A stretch of 64,000 nucleotides of DNA from Papaver somniferum (GCF_003573695.1 NW_020639929.1:1330406-1394405), one strand, 5' to 3'. Shown: positions 1 through 10,990, numbered from the stretch's first letter. Notes: a model not told the origin generated them from the sequence alone. A program made the numbers and translations.

Positions 1-2630
1 TTCACGGCCACAGTGGTCAAGTCAATGGTCAACTAGTCAAGGTCTACTTAGTCAAGGTCAACTAAACTAATTCTGAGTATTACCCGCCGTTAGCGTAAAA
101 CATGTTCCATATAACGGTAAAACATGAGCTCATTTCCTTTTATAAATCATTTTCACAAACAACACAAGCAACCATGGCTTAAAAACATGAATTTCTTACA
201 AGCATTTATGCAAACAAGCTAACTACAAACATTATACATCATACATCTCAATGTGATTACTTTATCCTATATTCCTAAAATTTTATGAGAACGTACATAG
301 ATAAATAAACAAACACATATCCAAATTTCACAATAAACTAACGGTTCAATCATAAGATAATGATTTTATATTATCATCCTAAAAGCTAGACAGATTGCAT
401 CACGTTACCAAAAAATTCACTATAAATTCATAATAATATGGAATTGAACAAATTAAACTAACAATAAAAGATACAACACATATCTAAAACTTTTATTAAG
501 ATCATAAATCATTCGAACATCATTAAGGTTAGGTAAATAAATCAAAAACATGATAAAGCAAATCTGTCCAGAAATCATCATCCATATTAATACAAACATT
601 CAATGGTGAATTTACGGTGGATTATTCTCAAATTTTTACAAATTATACCCAAGTATGCTATCTATCAATAACAGAAGCCTGATCATCAATCCAACATACA
701 TAGTTATGTGAATAAATTTCTGAAACCTAACAATACAAAATCATACAAGAAATACAATAAGAAAAACACCAAAAGAGAAGGGGTTTTACATTCTACCTCA
801 ATTCCATTCATCCTCCACTGATTTTCCTAATTAGAATTTCTCCTCAAGAACCTTACGTCCAATTCATCTTCTTCCTCTCCATAGCCTTTTATTTTCAAAC
901 TCTAATTCATCTTCTTGGGATATTTAATGTTTGGTACCCGAAAAATGTCCAACGCATTGCTTTGGTACCCAACATTTAGATTATTAATGGTTGGTACCTG
1001 GGTCCGTGAGATACTGTCAAGTCAAACAGTTGACTTAACTGAGTTATAACTTTCGTGACATAACCTATGTTATTAGCCTTCTAAATAGTAACAGAGACCC
1101 AAACTTCCTTGATGTCTAGTCAGAAACATTACACATGTCATAATCTCCATTCATTATAAAGATAAACGACCACGACCAAATTTTCATTGCGAAGAACTAA
1201 GCCTTCTGGAATTTCACCGTCGTCAATATACAGATTTAGATTATCCCTTACCAGATTAATCCTGAGAGAAAAACATGGAATTAAATAAAAGAGTTTTTGA
1301 TGATTAAATAAGCTCTTTAGGAAAACTAACACCAATCATCTTCAACTGGTATTATCAAAAACAACAAATCAACCACACAAATTAAACTAATTTTTCAATT
1401 CAATTTAATCCAATGTACATACCAAATAGCCATTTACCAGAAGAAATGATAAATGTACCCAAATTGAAGAGTTAAACGATTTAAAGAAAACCCCCAAAAT
1501 CTTTTATTGAATTCAATCAAACAAATAAACCCTCAATTGCAACTCAGAATAAGAAAATCAAACCCTCAAATAAGAACCCCTAAATTTTTATTCAATCCAC
1601 AACAAAAGTTCAAATTAAACTAAAACAGTGGTGACTACTGGTGAGAAACAGTTCCGATCGAGAAAATAGTTCTTCTGATTGTTCATAATCGATAATAATG
1701 GTGACTTTCGGGGCTGATACAACTGTGGTTTAGGTTTTCAGATGACGGCTGCTGCTGTTGATTGATTTTAAGTTGAAAGCCGCAGAGTGATGGATCTTTT
1801 CTTGACACAGCTGAAATTTCTCTCTGATCGATGGAAGGGGGTAAAGTAGGATTTTGCTTTCAGAGATTAATAAGAATTTTTTTTCTTCTTTTTGGTATAC
1901 ATAGATTAGTGAGAAGTGGATCAAGAAATATTGGGTTCGAGTTGGTTATTGCCGATTGATGGTGAAGCTCGAATAGGCTTGAGTATGGTTATTGGTTGCG
2001 ATGGACATGAGAAACTAAGAAAAAGAAGATGAAGAACACTATGGTAAGGTGTAACCGTATGACAGAGGTATATGTATAAGCCACAAAATGAGTTGTTGGA
2101 TTAGTTGGTTTCTGATCATCAGATTAAATTGGTAGAGTCGTGTGCTAACGGTCCCTAAACGCAGTTAAATATTTATTAATTTCATTGATTTTAATGATTT
2201 AGTTAACAGATGGTTAAGTCAACAGTTTGACTTGACAGTCTCTCACAGACCCAGGTACCAACCATTAATATTCTAAATATTGGGTCCCAAAGCAATGTGT
2301 TGGACATTTGTCGGGTACCAAACATTAAATACCCCTTTCCTTGTTTGTTTATCACAAATCTTATATATTAGTACGAATACTAATTAACACCATAATAACA
2401 TACATAATTATTATTTATTTTATTCTTTTAATTATCCTTCATTTTCCTCAAATTTATTAGCTTATCAAAATATAATTAGATGACTATTTTTCCACCCTAA
2501 CTAGTAACTATTCACTTAAAGTAACCCACATAGACTAAGGTAAAGACAAGAAAAATAACAGTAACAAACAGGTTAGCTAACTCGGATAAAACCCGACCCG
2601 AATAGGTAAATAAAAATACCGGGTATTACA
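1..2630 (-). mobile_element. Ty3-gypsy-like LTR, right end intact, runs off the window
   Basis: Read on the minus strand, the region begins at 2630 with TGTAATACCCGG, the usual start of a plant gypsy LTR. It is preceded (2631-2650) by a purine tract and an ACGAAATTTC-type motif like that seen after the pol gene of chromovirus elements. A TATA-like ATATAAG lies near 2355-2370 on the minus strand, with GA-rich leader sequence on the far side of the inserted element at 917-2335. The other LTR end lies outside the window. Positions 1-70 are rich in GGTCAA/GTCAAC motifs, as is 26740-26900, which suggests a related LTR there. No coding sequence is visible. Assignment to gypsy is inference from the end motif and the flanking purine tract. 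Confidence 0.6.
917..2335. mobile_element. Non-autonomous TIR element, about 1.42 kb
   Basis: The two ends are inverted copies over roughly 125 bp. The left end starts GGGATATTTAATGTTTGG and the complement of the right end starts GGGGTATTTAATGTTTGG; matching continues through TACCTGGGTC and the GTCAAGTCAAAC motif. No transposase ORF is visible inside, only two small ORFs of about 65 codons without recognisable features. The element sits inside the LTR at 1-2630, between its TATA-like motif and its GA-rich leader. No clean TSD could be read: the flanks CATCTTCTT and TTTCCTTGT are only loosely alike. Long TIRs suggest a Mutator-like origin, but this is not established. Confidence 0.8.
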
Positions 2631-2880
2631 TTCTACCACCCTTAAAAGAAATTTCGTCCCGAAATTTAGAATATACTTATAATTTCAAATTTCACATAAA
2701 TGAATAATATAATAAACAATACGACAATGGAATCAACACACAATTAGCAATTCACATGAATTTTACAAAGCCATAATACAACTAGTTAGATGAAACAAGC
2801 AATACAACACTCAAATCAGACAAGCATGCATATCAACATACGAAACAATTTACGCTCCCATTAAAGATCTAAAGCTTAGA
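2631..2880 (-). mobile_element. Short non-coding internal region between two LTR ends
   Basis: About 250 bp between the TGTAATACCCGG LTR end (2630) and a primer-binding-site-like motif (2881-2892). It holds a polypurine-type tract on the minus strand at 2631-2648, next to an ACGAAATTTC motif. The rest is AT-rich with no ORF. The layout 5' LTR, PBS, short interior, polypurine tract, 3' LTR on the minus strand resembles a very small non-autonomous LTR element, except that the two LTRs differ in sequence. Confidence 0.5.
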
Positions 2881-3170
2881 GCTCTGATACCATTTATAGT
2901 GACCGACCGTCCAACGATACTGTCCCCACTTAGCCATTGCGGTTATCCGTCAGTGTGGGGTTTTCAACGGATATCACTGTGGTTATCCAGCAGAAACTTC
3001 CCGTGAGTTCACCCATCTCTGGATTACTCCCGTCCGAGCATGCTTGACTACAGAGTTTTCTGCCAACTCTGGAGTTAATTGTGCTGAAAAGGCCTCAGTG
3101 TTAAGAAAGGACAAACCATTACCTATATTCCATTCCATCGGCGAACCACTGCCAAAATCGGGGTATTACA
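2881..3170 (-). mobile_element. Cassandra-type LTR with 5S-rRNA-like segment, plus PBS
   Basis: Positions 2881-2892 read GCTCTGATACCA, the complement of TGGTATCAGAGC, the standard primer site for initiator methionine tRNA. The adjoining LTR runs to 3170 and starts, on the minus strand, with TGTAATACCCCG. Inside it, 2991-3062 is similar to 5S ribosomal RNA read on the minus strand: the internal promoter box A region (AAGC-TGCTCGGACGGGAGTA type) and the GATGGGTGA box C region are both recognisable, with substitutions. LTRs carrying 5S sequence define the Cassandra TRIM family of land plants. The segment is not a functional 5S gene. Confidence 0.75.
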
Positions 3171-5553
3171 ACGTTTGCAAACTGGGTTCGTCAACCTTCC
3201 TATATTTCGAACATCCCATGGTTTGCGAGGTGGTTCGCCAATCTACCCTGAATCCAAATTACGATAGTTGTGAAATACTCTTTTTTAATGATGAAACATT
3301 CTCATTTTCCATACATATAAATATCATTGCATGGCATGACATAAAAATAGTTCTTGAATAATATATTATTTCCAATTAAGATTGTACGTACCAATGAACA
3401 TCTATTTCTTAAATCATATTTCGAGATAGTTATACTTCATATGCCAGAATCATGATGATGATATTTGCACTCTATTTCCTTGGATGATCATACTTCTTAT
3501 CAAGGCTTTCGACGTAGGCATGCACAAATGGGGCGCATGACCAAAAAATTAAGCTATATTGGTGTGCAAGTAGCGGAGCCTGCATAAGCCTATGAATTTA
3601 CGACACCATCATGATTTATGCATACTTGGAACGAGAAAGACCAGTGCATGCTTTCAGCATTGCCGAAGCTAAGTAAGAAAGATGGAAATTAGGCCTCCAA
3701 TGGCCTATGTGCAATTCCAAGGAAATGCCTTATGCCTGGACCATACTCGGAAGCTAGTGATGCATGCAATATGTATCGACCATAGGCTTAAAGTTTTATA
3801 CCCTTGTTCTGTGGTAATTTTGAACGGTGTGGAAGCTCAAATAGTTGTATCATGCTTGTTGAGCATGCTTAATTGCATAGGTCAAATGAACGTGTATTTT
3901 CCTAGTTTTTATGCCCGGATTTTAGCATCGGTGGGTTATGGCCTGCGCGCCATGGTGCGTTGGACATAATTTTCCGGTCCGTCATACTAACTCCAGTAAT
4001 ATTCCTTTTCTTTCAAATTTTTATTTTGATGATGCATTTGTTGATAGGAGGTTCTAGATAGTGTTTTTCTGTATATTATGTAATGTTTTTCTAAGGAACT
4101 AATAGATTTTGTTACTTGCCTAAATTTTTAATGCTCATAAAGTCAATTCAAGCGGGGTTCTCTTGAAATTCCTAACTAATTAGTAGTAATTACTTGTCAA
4201 TATATATGTCAATATGAATTAATCATGGGGTTGCATAGTATATAATCTTATAAGGATTTACATAAATACCATTCATTTCCAGGATCTTTACCATATATAT
4301 TTTAAATATACCATTGTAGTGGATGACCGAATGAGAATGAGAACCATAAGTATCCAAAAAAAAGTATTGAATATGGATAAGGTTGTGATAAAACATCAAG
4401 GACTTCGAGCCCTAGTTAGCAATTTGTGGCAAGGAGGGTTGTTCAGAATGCAAATGTACGAGAATTACACGGATTTGGATAATCCGTATCAGGTCAAAAG
4501 TCAGGTAAATGGGTTAAGATTCAGAAGTATTTCAGGACGTCATATGGAATGTGTACAATTCGATTTATTAATATGAGTTATGTATTAAAAATTCGTCATA
4601 TTTAGAATAATAATTTTTTTGAATCTTAGTTATGGAGTAGTATGGTTTGTGGTATCATGGTAATAGATGGACGTCTTGAGATCGAATATCTTCAACAATT
4701 TTTGGTTGGGGTGAGAAACAGATGGGTGGATGCGGATTTGGTATCCCCCTAGTTCGATCTACCAAAATGGCGGATTTGAGGTAGTCCAACCCATTATCCA
4801 TCGGATTTTACATCTATGGGAGTTGATGGACAGACTGGATATGGGTGCATCTGCAGATTTAGAAGAAAAAAAACGAAAACAGTATGTTATAACCTCTTAA
4901 AGATTCACCTTCACTTATACGATTAAGGTCCCTTGTGTTAGAGTATTGCTTGGTCGAACTCACAGGTTTTGCTATCTCAAGCTTGTTGTCAATGTTAGTT
5001 AATCAAAACTATATCTTGATTTCTAGTCTACTAAAGTCAAGTCTTGGACTAGGTATAGAATTTGGTAGTTGAGTATCAGACATCACTGAACCTTCAAAAA
5101 CTGAAGATCGACGAATACATTTGGAGAAATTCATCAACAAAGATATGTGAAGACCGAAGCATTCTATTTACTTGCATGCATTAGCATTCTATCTATATGA
5201 GAATATGTCATATGACTTCAAGTAGTTTTGATATTGTAAGGAATTTTTTTTGAAGTCACACTTGTCTTGTTAACCATCTCGAAATATGATTTAAGAAATG
5301 GATGTTCATTGGTCCTTAGCAATATTAATTCGAAATAATTTATTATTCAAGAACAATTTTTATGTCATATGGATTATTTGAAAACTGTTCATGCAATGAT
5401 ATTAATATGTATGGAAAATGGGAATGTTGCAACATGAAAGGAGAGTATTTCAGAACTATTGTAATTTGGATTTAGGGTAGGTTGGCGAACCACTTCGCAA
5501 ACCATGGGATGTTCGAAATATAGGAAGGTTGGCGTACCAGTTCGCAAATGTTG
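3170..5553. repeat. Inverted repeat pair with about 270-bp arms (3170-3437 / 5268-5553)
   Basis: The sequence from 3170 (CAACGTTTGCAAACTGG) onward matches the complement of 5553 back to about 5268, including a shared CCATGGTTTGCGA block and an AAATCATATTTCGAGAT block. The arms are imperfect but clearly homologous. Two readings are possible: a TIR element about 2.4 kb long, or two opposed fragments of one LTR family, since the right arm continues into LTR-like sequence starting at 4936. No TSD is visible. The interior 3440-4930 contains short ORFs at 3682-3969 and 4319-4576 that resemble nothing I know. Confidence 0.6.
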
Positions 5554-5900
5554 AGTTCTAAATCAGACAATTCACCAACCCAGTTCACGAATGGTGGTGA
5601 TCTGATATGGTGAAATAGGTAACAGTTCACTAACCGTAGACATTTGAGTTTAGGTACGGTAGGACAATTCACGAACCGTAGCTCCCTGAATTCACGAACT
5701 GGCTAGCGGTTCACCAACCGTTTCACCAACCATCCAAGTGGATATTAGCAGATGCTCTAAAATTATTTTTATAAATTTGTTTCGCATTGCTATGACTCTC
5801 ACAAATACCTCTAAAGCATCATTATTCACTAAAACACCTTGTGTATGTGCAATCATGATTAAAGTCTTAAGTGTTTAAATGAACATTATATCGCTTACTA
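4936..5900 (+). mobile_element. Fragment of a long LTR family (same as 49413-53367), plus strand
   Basis: From 4936 the sequence starts TGTTAGAGTATTGCTTGG and continues through ATCTTGATTTCTAGTCTAC. This matches, in opposite orientation, the end of the solo LTR at 53367 (complement begins TGTTAGATCATTGCTCGG). Further on, 5480-5740 carries many TTCGCAAACC/TTCACCAACC-like motifs, in the same relative place as the tandem array at 52325-52630 in the solo LTR. The similarity appears to continue past the element at 5909-7014 to about 7200. It is fragmentary and diverged; the opposite LTR end was not located. Confidence 0.6.
5480..5745. repeat. Cluster of about ten TTC(A/G)C-AACC motifs
   Basis: Variants of a 10-12 bp motif (TTCGCAAACC, TTCACCAACC, TTCACGAACC, TTCACTAACC) recur roughly every 15-40 bp. 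They probably derive from a minisatellite inside the long LTR family, a cleaner version of which lies at 52325-52630. No promoter or protein-binding role can be claimed. Confidence 0.6.
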
Positions 5901-5908
5901 GTTCGAAA

Positions 5909-7014
5909 GAGTCCAAATTTGTGCACCCCCACAAAACCGGGGTGCACATTCCGGCCTTCTTCATTGATTGATAAAACACCTGAATACCACTTCTTCTTTT
6001 TTTCTTTTTTGTTTTTCCATTTCTTCTCATTTTTATTCCACTTTTCTATGTATTTTTTAAATCATTTTCTTGTGGTTTCTCCCAGGGTTTAATTTGAATC
6101 TGAAGCATCATTGGAAAATGGATAATTCAATTGGTAACAAGTTAATATTCAGTAGTATGATCCTCACCGTGATAATCATATGTACCACAAGTAGCAACAT
6201 TAGATTTTGGATCTGATTAAAAAATTAAAAAAATTCATGAAGAACAGAGGAATTATCATCACCTAATACAACCCCAATCTTTGTTTTCTACCCCCTCTTC
6301 AATTTGTATCATTGAAGGTAATTAAGTATTGTTTCTTCCTGATTGAAAGAAACTAGAAAAACCAGTTCATGATGCATCGATCTCTTTCAAATTAACTCAT
6401 AGATTCAATCAAAAAATTCAAATTCAAATGAAAACCCAAAGTTAAATTTCTCTATTTTTTTGTAACGCATCATGGGGTCGTATTGTTGTTGTTGTTGCTG
6501 GTGGGATATGAACAGTTCCCAATTTGCCAGGATTATGTTGTGATTTGAAATTTGATTTCTTCTTAACAATTTTAATAATGATAACAAACGAAAGTATCTA
6601 ATGCAAAGTCATCACTATCGGTGGATTGCTGTTTTTCTCCATAAAAGAAGAATGCTCCACAACAGAGCAAGAAAGAGAGAGAAAATTAGATGAGAGGTCC
6701 ATCAGAAAAAAGATAAACAGAGAAGAAATAAGAGGACTCCACAACAAATGACTACTCCGGAATCGCAAATCCTAATATATTTTGATCTTCGTAAATTTTT
6801 TGATAAATCATCATGATTTAGAGGATAAAGTAATTGCCAAACTGTCGACAATATTGTTGCGAATTAGAAAAGAAAAGGAAAGTCAAGTGAAAAAGAAAAG
6901 AATAGGGAAGAGATGGTTTTGGAAATTGGAAGAGGAGGTTTTAAAAAATTTATGAACCAATGAAAAAGGCCGGAATGTGCACCCCGGTTTTGTGGGGTGC
7001 ACAAATTTACACTC
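5909..7014. mobile_element. Mutator-like non-autonomous element with 9-bp TSD
   Basis: The ends are inverted copies over about 60 bp: GAGTCCAAATTTGTGCACCC at the left and, on the complement, GAGTGTAAATTTGTGCACCC at the right. Both continue through ACAAAACCGGGGTGCAC and ATTCCGGCC. Immediately outside lie AGTTCGAAA (5900-5908) and AATTCGAAA (7015-7023), a 9-bp TSD with one mismatch, the length typical of Mutator-like transposition. The interior (about 980 bp) has no transposase and no ORF with recognisable domains. It is inserted into the plus-strand LTR fragment that begins at 4936. Confidence 0.85.
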
Positions 7015-7207
7015 AATTCGAAAGGCGTATCCAACAACTATCATTATACATGATTCATGTATCCCGGCCATAATGTATATTCTTTTATGTGATTGCAAGA
7101 AAAACTTCTCAGATGCTTACTTAAAACTCTAACTATAGTTTCATCCAAACAGAAAAAGTGTTTGCTTGAATATCAAGTTATCTTATCTTGAATTCTAAGA
7201 TACCTTT

Positions 7208-7796
7208 TGTAATGATCCGACCTTCCACCGATATTGTCCCCACTAAATAGTATCGTGCGGTTTTTAACTGGTATTTCTTCGGTAATCCAGCATCAGCTTT
7301 CCTGGAGGTCACCCATCCTTATATTACTCCGTCTGAGCATACTTAACTGCAGACTTTTCTGCTACCCATGGAGCTAATTGTGCTGAAAAAGACTCGTTGT
7401 TAGGAAAGGAAAAACCATTATTTATTTTCCATTCGATCAACCACTGCCGAATATGGGGGTATTACAATACCAGCACCTTAAATTGGAGCAGTCCTCGGCT
7501 CCGGAATATACACAAGCCCAAATCTCCGGCGTTCCCTTCACCTCATGAGTCTAGTACCTGATTAATCCCGTCCAACGTACTCTCTCACCCTCGGCAGGTG
7601 AACCGTCGTCGGCTCTGATACCATTTTTAATGATCCGACCCTCCACAGATACTGTCCCTGCTTAGCCACTGCAGTTATCCGACAATGTGGGTTTTCAAAG
7701 TTAATATCTGCAGTAATCCAGCAACAACTTCTCGGAAGTCACCCATTCCTGGATAACTCCTGCCCGAGCACGCTTAGCTGTAGAGTTTTCACTCAG
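7208..7796 (-). mobile_element. Cassandra-type TRIM retrotransposon, 5' LTR truncated
   Basis: On the minus strand the order is: truncated 5' LTR (7796 to about 7624), primer site TGGTATCAGAGC (complement of 7612-7623), a short non-coding interior (7467-7611), then a 3' LTR (7466 to 7208) that begins TGTAATACCCCC and ends near GGTCGGATCATTACA. Both LTRs contain 5S-rRNA-like sequence, at about 7291-7365 and 7721-7790; the first keeps GGATGGGTGACCTCC, identical to the box C region of plant 5S RNA. The right end stops inside the 5S-like segment at about 7790, so the element is broken there. Non-coding, dependent on other elements for movement. Family assignment rests on the 5S segments plus the tiny interior. 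Confidence 0.85.
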
Positions 7797-8261
7797 AAGC
7801 ACCTTGATTGATTACCATGGTAAGTAGACATAAACCAAAACAATTATCTTTTCTACAAAAAAAATGTCAGATATTAATCAAGCGAAAATAAATTTAAAAG
7901 ATTGATTTGACATCTCACACTTTTAATTGAGAAAAGAATGCAACATTACGCCAAATACAACAGAAACACGAAAAATTTAGAAAGAAAATAATTACAATTA
8001 CATTTTCCTTTTTCCTTTAATTGGTTCGTGTTAAAAAAAACGCATATAAATTAACAAAAACTTGATGACTTTCCCTAAACTTAACCATCCTATATTTTTT
8101 GCATGTAATTTTCTTTTTATTATTTGAACAAACCTCAATATCATTATGAACCCAGAAATTTTTATCTAATTTTTAAAAGAACAATGTACTCTCGTGGATG
8201 ATTTAAATGTCTCGCGAGTATGAAAGTAGAATTCCCAAGTATAAGCCACCAACAAAATTAC
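7797..8261. other. AT-rich stretch without gene
   Basis: No ORF, RNA gene or bounded repeat seen. From about 8080 the sequence is homologous to 11950-12235 and belongs to the duplicated segment described separately. Confidence 0.5.
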
Positions 8262-8269
8262 CACCCAAC

Positions 8270-9005
8270 TAGGGCTGAACATGGTGTCGGTTAATCGTTG
8301 GAAACCGACCGAACCAGACCAATAAGAAAGAAACCGAACCAAACCATTTAGATTTGGATTGGTTTGGTAAAAAAAGTTGAAAAACCGACATTACTGGTTT
8401 GGTTTTGGTTTGACCTGAAAACCGAACCAAAAACCATTGGGGAACCGATTAATTTTTAAACTTAGTTTTTACCATCGATTTAAAAGTATTAGATTCTACC
8501 CATTGATTTAGAGGATAAATAGAAACCCTAAATCTAATATTTCATTATGATACTCTCCCTCTTTCTCTTTCTCTTTCTCTCAGCCGCCTCCCTTCTCCAC
8601 CCCCAACTACAGCTGCTGCTACTCGACTTTTTTCTTCCCGTCTTCCTTCTTTTTTATTTGTCAATAACTAAATTAAGATATATTATATATCTTCTTTTGA
8701 TCTCTAGAATTAGAGTAAGCTTTAACAATTCTTGATTTTTCTTTTTTTGTCTGTATATTTGTGTAAACCAATACTTTCGGCAACTACGATTTTTTTATCT
8801 GTAAATTTGTGTATTTTTTTTTTGGTTTGACATAATTATTGGTTAACCAAAAACCACTGGGACAAACCGAAACCAACTGGAACCATTTGGAAACCGAACC
8901 AATGGTTAATGGATTGGTTTGGTTTAGATTTTTAGAAACCAATAGTATTGGTTTCGGTTTTGGTTTGACTAGAAACCGAACCAAAACCGACCATGAACAG
9001 CCCTA
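8270..9005. mobile_element. hAT-like non-autonomous element with perfect 8-bp TSD
   Basis: Ends are TAGGGCTGAACATGG at the left and, on the complement, TAGGGCTGTTCATGG at the right. Exact 8-bp duplications CACCCAAC flank it (8262-8269 and 9006-9013). Subterminal regions are full of AACCGAACC/GGTTTGGTT motifs on both strands. An 8-bp TSD with a TAGGG-type end is typical of hAT elements. No transposase is present. The homologous site near 12212-12235 in copy 2 is unoccupied, which supports this as a discrete insertion after the duplication. Confidence 0.9.
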
Positions 9006-9724
9006 CACCCAACAATGCAATGCAAAATCTAAACCTATGGACCTATATAGTAACTTTATATCCTTAATTTCCTCCACCATCTCAAACTATTTCATTTATC
9101 TCTATTTTGTTTTTCATTATTTTTCTGATAAATATCCAATGTGCACAATTTGAAACGAAAGGTGTGTCTTCTATATAGAAGTTATCGACAACAAAATGAG
9201 AATCATATGAAATTAGTTATGGACGAAGTTATCATTGTAGCTGCATTGACTCATGATTCATGAATGCAGTAGACTGTACAAAAGCTATGCATTATAAACT
9301 GGAAGTGCTCAATATTTCGCGGTGGATCTCTTAGTGATCAAAAGGTAAGCAAGTGTCAAGAGAAATATTTTTACTCGCGAAAATCAAGCATTTAGCAGCA
9401 TCACAACCACCTATTAAACATATGGTTAGTTGTGAAGATATTTGTTACAACATTTGATAAGTAAATATTTATTTAAAACAAGTGAATCCGTTAAATGTGG
9501 TTTGTTTTTTCTTATTTTTTCCGTGATTGATTGTGATACCGATAAATCAGAAAAAGTCCAAACTGCCGCCGAGCACAAAAATTTCCCTCAAAGCACTCAA
9601 ACCCTTTTGCAGGGCAAACCCATAATTCTGAAGTTGTGAACGCTTTCCATACACGACAGTCTCTTCCTTCATTTTTCTTCTCTTTTCTTTTTTTGAATCT
9701 AGACGGACGGATGTTTACATTGTC

Positions 9725-9910
9725 CGGTAACACTATTAACTGTTTTGGACGCGTGTTTATCTTATAGTGGGATACTATTTATGGTATCCGTTGGTCCAGG
9801 AGAGTATATAACTCGTGGTGTGTATAGGTCTCGTTTCCTCGTACACAAATCGATCTCGTCTCTACACTGGGTTTGTATTATCGAGTCAACAGACTCAACA
9901 CCGATGCGAA
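9725..9910 (+). repeat. Diverged duplicate of 18985-19180, with TATA-like core
   Basis: About 185 bp matching 18985-19180: both contain ATTTATGGTATCCGTT, GTATATAACTCGTG, and GGTCTCGTTTCCTCGTACAC. The block at 18985 lies upstream of the receptor-kinase gene. The TATATAA motif could be a core promoter firing on the plus strand, but no plus-strand gene follows it at either site. ORFs crossing both blocks look alike only because the DNA is alike. Confidence 0.6.
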
Positions 9911-10499
9911 TTTCCAGTTACAGATCTTTTATTTTTGGATGAAAATAATAGCTTAGCTGTTTGAGTAATAGTTAAAACGTGCATTCACCATTTTTTCATA
10001 GGCATAGGCAGTGGAATTTCATGAACCTTTCTTCCCTGCGAGTCAACACTGAGTGCGATGAATCGACTTGCGGTGATCCACCAAATACGTTGAGCCGGTG
10101 TTGGTGGGATTAGTTTATGTCAGAAGACTCGGAACATATTTTATTTGTTTGTTTATCTATCTATTTGTATGGAAGTCAATTTCTACGGAATAGTAGGTGG
10201 ATTATGTTTGTATTTGTTCTTTTATGCAAGGACAAAAAATTATTGCAAAAAGTTACATATATTCAACATGTCATTTTTTTTTTTTGAAGATCTCTATGAT
10301 AAATATATTTTTTTTTTATTTTGATCATCAAAGTATTTCATTCCAAAAGAAACGTTTATACGATGGTCTTAAAGAGAAACAAGTACGTCATAACATGAAA
10401 CAAATAGAAAGAAAGATACAAAATGTAAATAAATTGCGAAAAGAAAGAGCGATTTACCATGATAGCACCCAAATCTTGTACTATGAGATTAGAGAATAA

Positions 10500-10990
10500 A
10501 TGATATTCGAAATTACAACTCGACCATTTTGATAGCTTATCCTCTTGGAAAAGAGATGCTCCTATGAAGAGGAGTGATATGCCCAAAATTATTCATGTGC
10601 AGCAACTAACCTGAACCCTAGATCAATTTTTATGAAGGTGAATAAATTGATCTTCGCCCGTGTCGAATCGCCGATGTACTTTTATCAAGAAAACTTAACA
10701 CGAACAAATTGGTAGAAAAAAACACTATAAAAGTGTAGATAAAATCGCCCAAATAGCGAAGATATAAATTACTCTAATAACAAAGAAATTATTGGAAACA
10801 ACGAAAATAACTAAAACTAAGAAATCTTTGCTCAGATCTAGCCCCTAAAGACTAGATCTGAGCAAGGAAAGATGAAGAAATTGATGAGTTTTCTCTAGTT
10901 TTTGAGAAGAGAGAGAGTTTCTGAAGAGAGAGATTATTTACTTATTTTAGGCGGCTAACATAAAAATGCACATAATCTTACTACCATATA
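10500..10990. repeat. Dispersed repeat related to 31880-32300
   Basis: Shares ACCATTTTGATAG/ACCATTTTGGAAGG, an AAAGAGATG-CCT-ATGA block, GATATGCCCAAA/AATATGCCCAAA and CTCAGATCTA with 31880-32300. Both pieces end in purine-rich, AGAGAGAG-like sequence. The identity of the source element is unknown. Between about 10600 and 10990 nothing coding is seen. Confidence 0.5.
10828..10865. repeat. Perfect 14-bp-arm hairpin
   Basis: TTGCTCAGATCTAG (10828-10841) and its exact complement CTAGATCTGAGCAA (10852-10865) flank a 10-base loop. The related repeat at 32205-32220 has only one arm, so the palindrome arose in this copy. It could fold in RNA or as a cruciform; no role is known. Confidence 0.8.

Noticed and set aside
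917..2335. Assigning a 9-bp Mutator TSD to this element
   Set aside because: The flanks CATCTTCTT and TTTCCTTGT do not match well enough.
2991..3062. A 5S rRNA gene or pseudogene from a 5S array
   Set aside because: The sequence is bounded by LTR ends and a primer site and recurs in the same setting at 7.2-7.8 kb, so it is part of a Cassandra-type LTR.
9745..9942. ORF similar to the one at 18996-19217, as a conserved small gene
   Set aside because: The two frames resemble each other only because the DNA block is duplicated; they diverge and end differently, with no domain.
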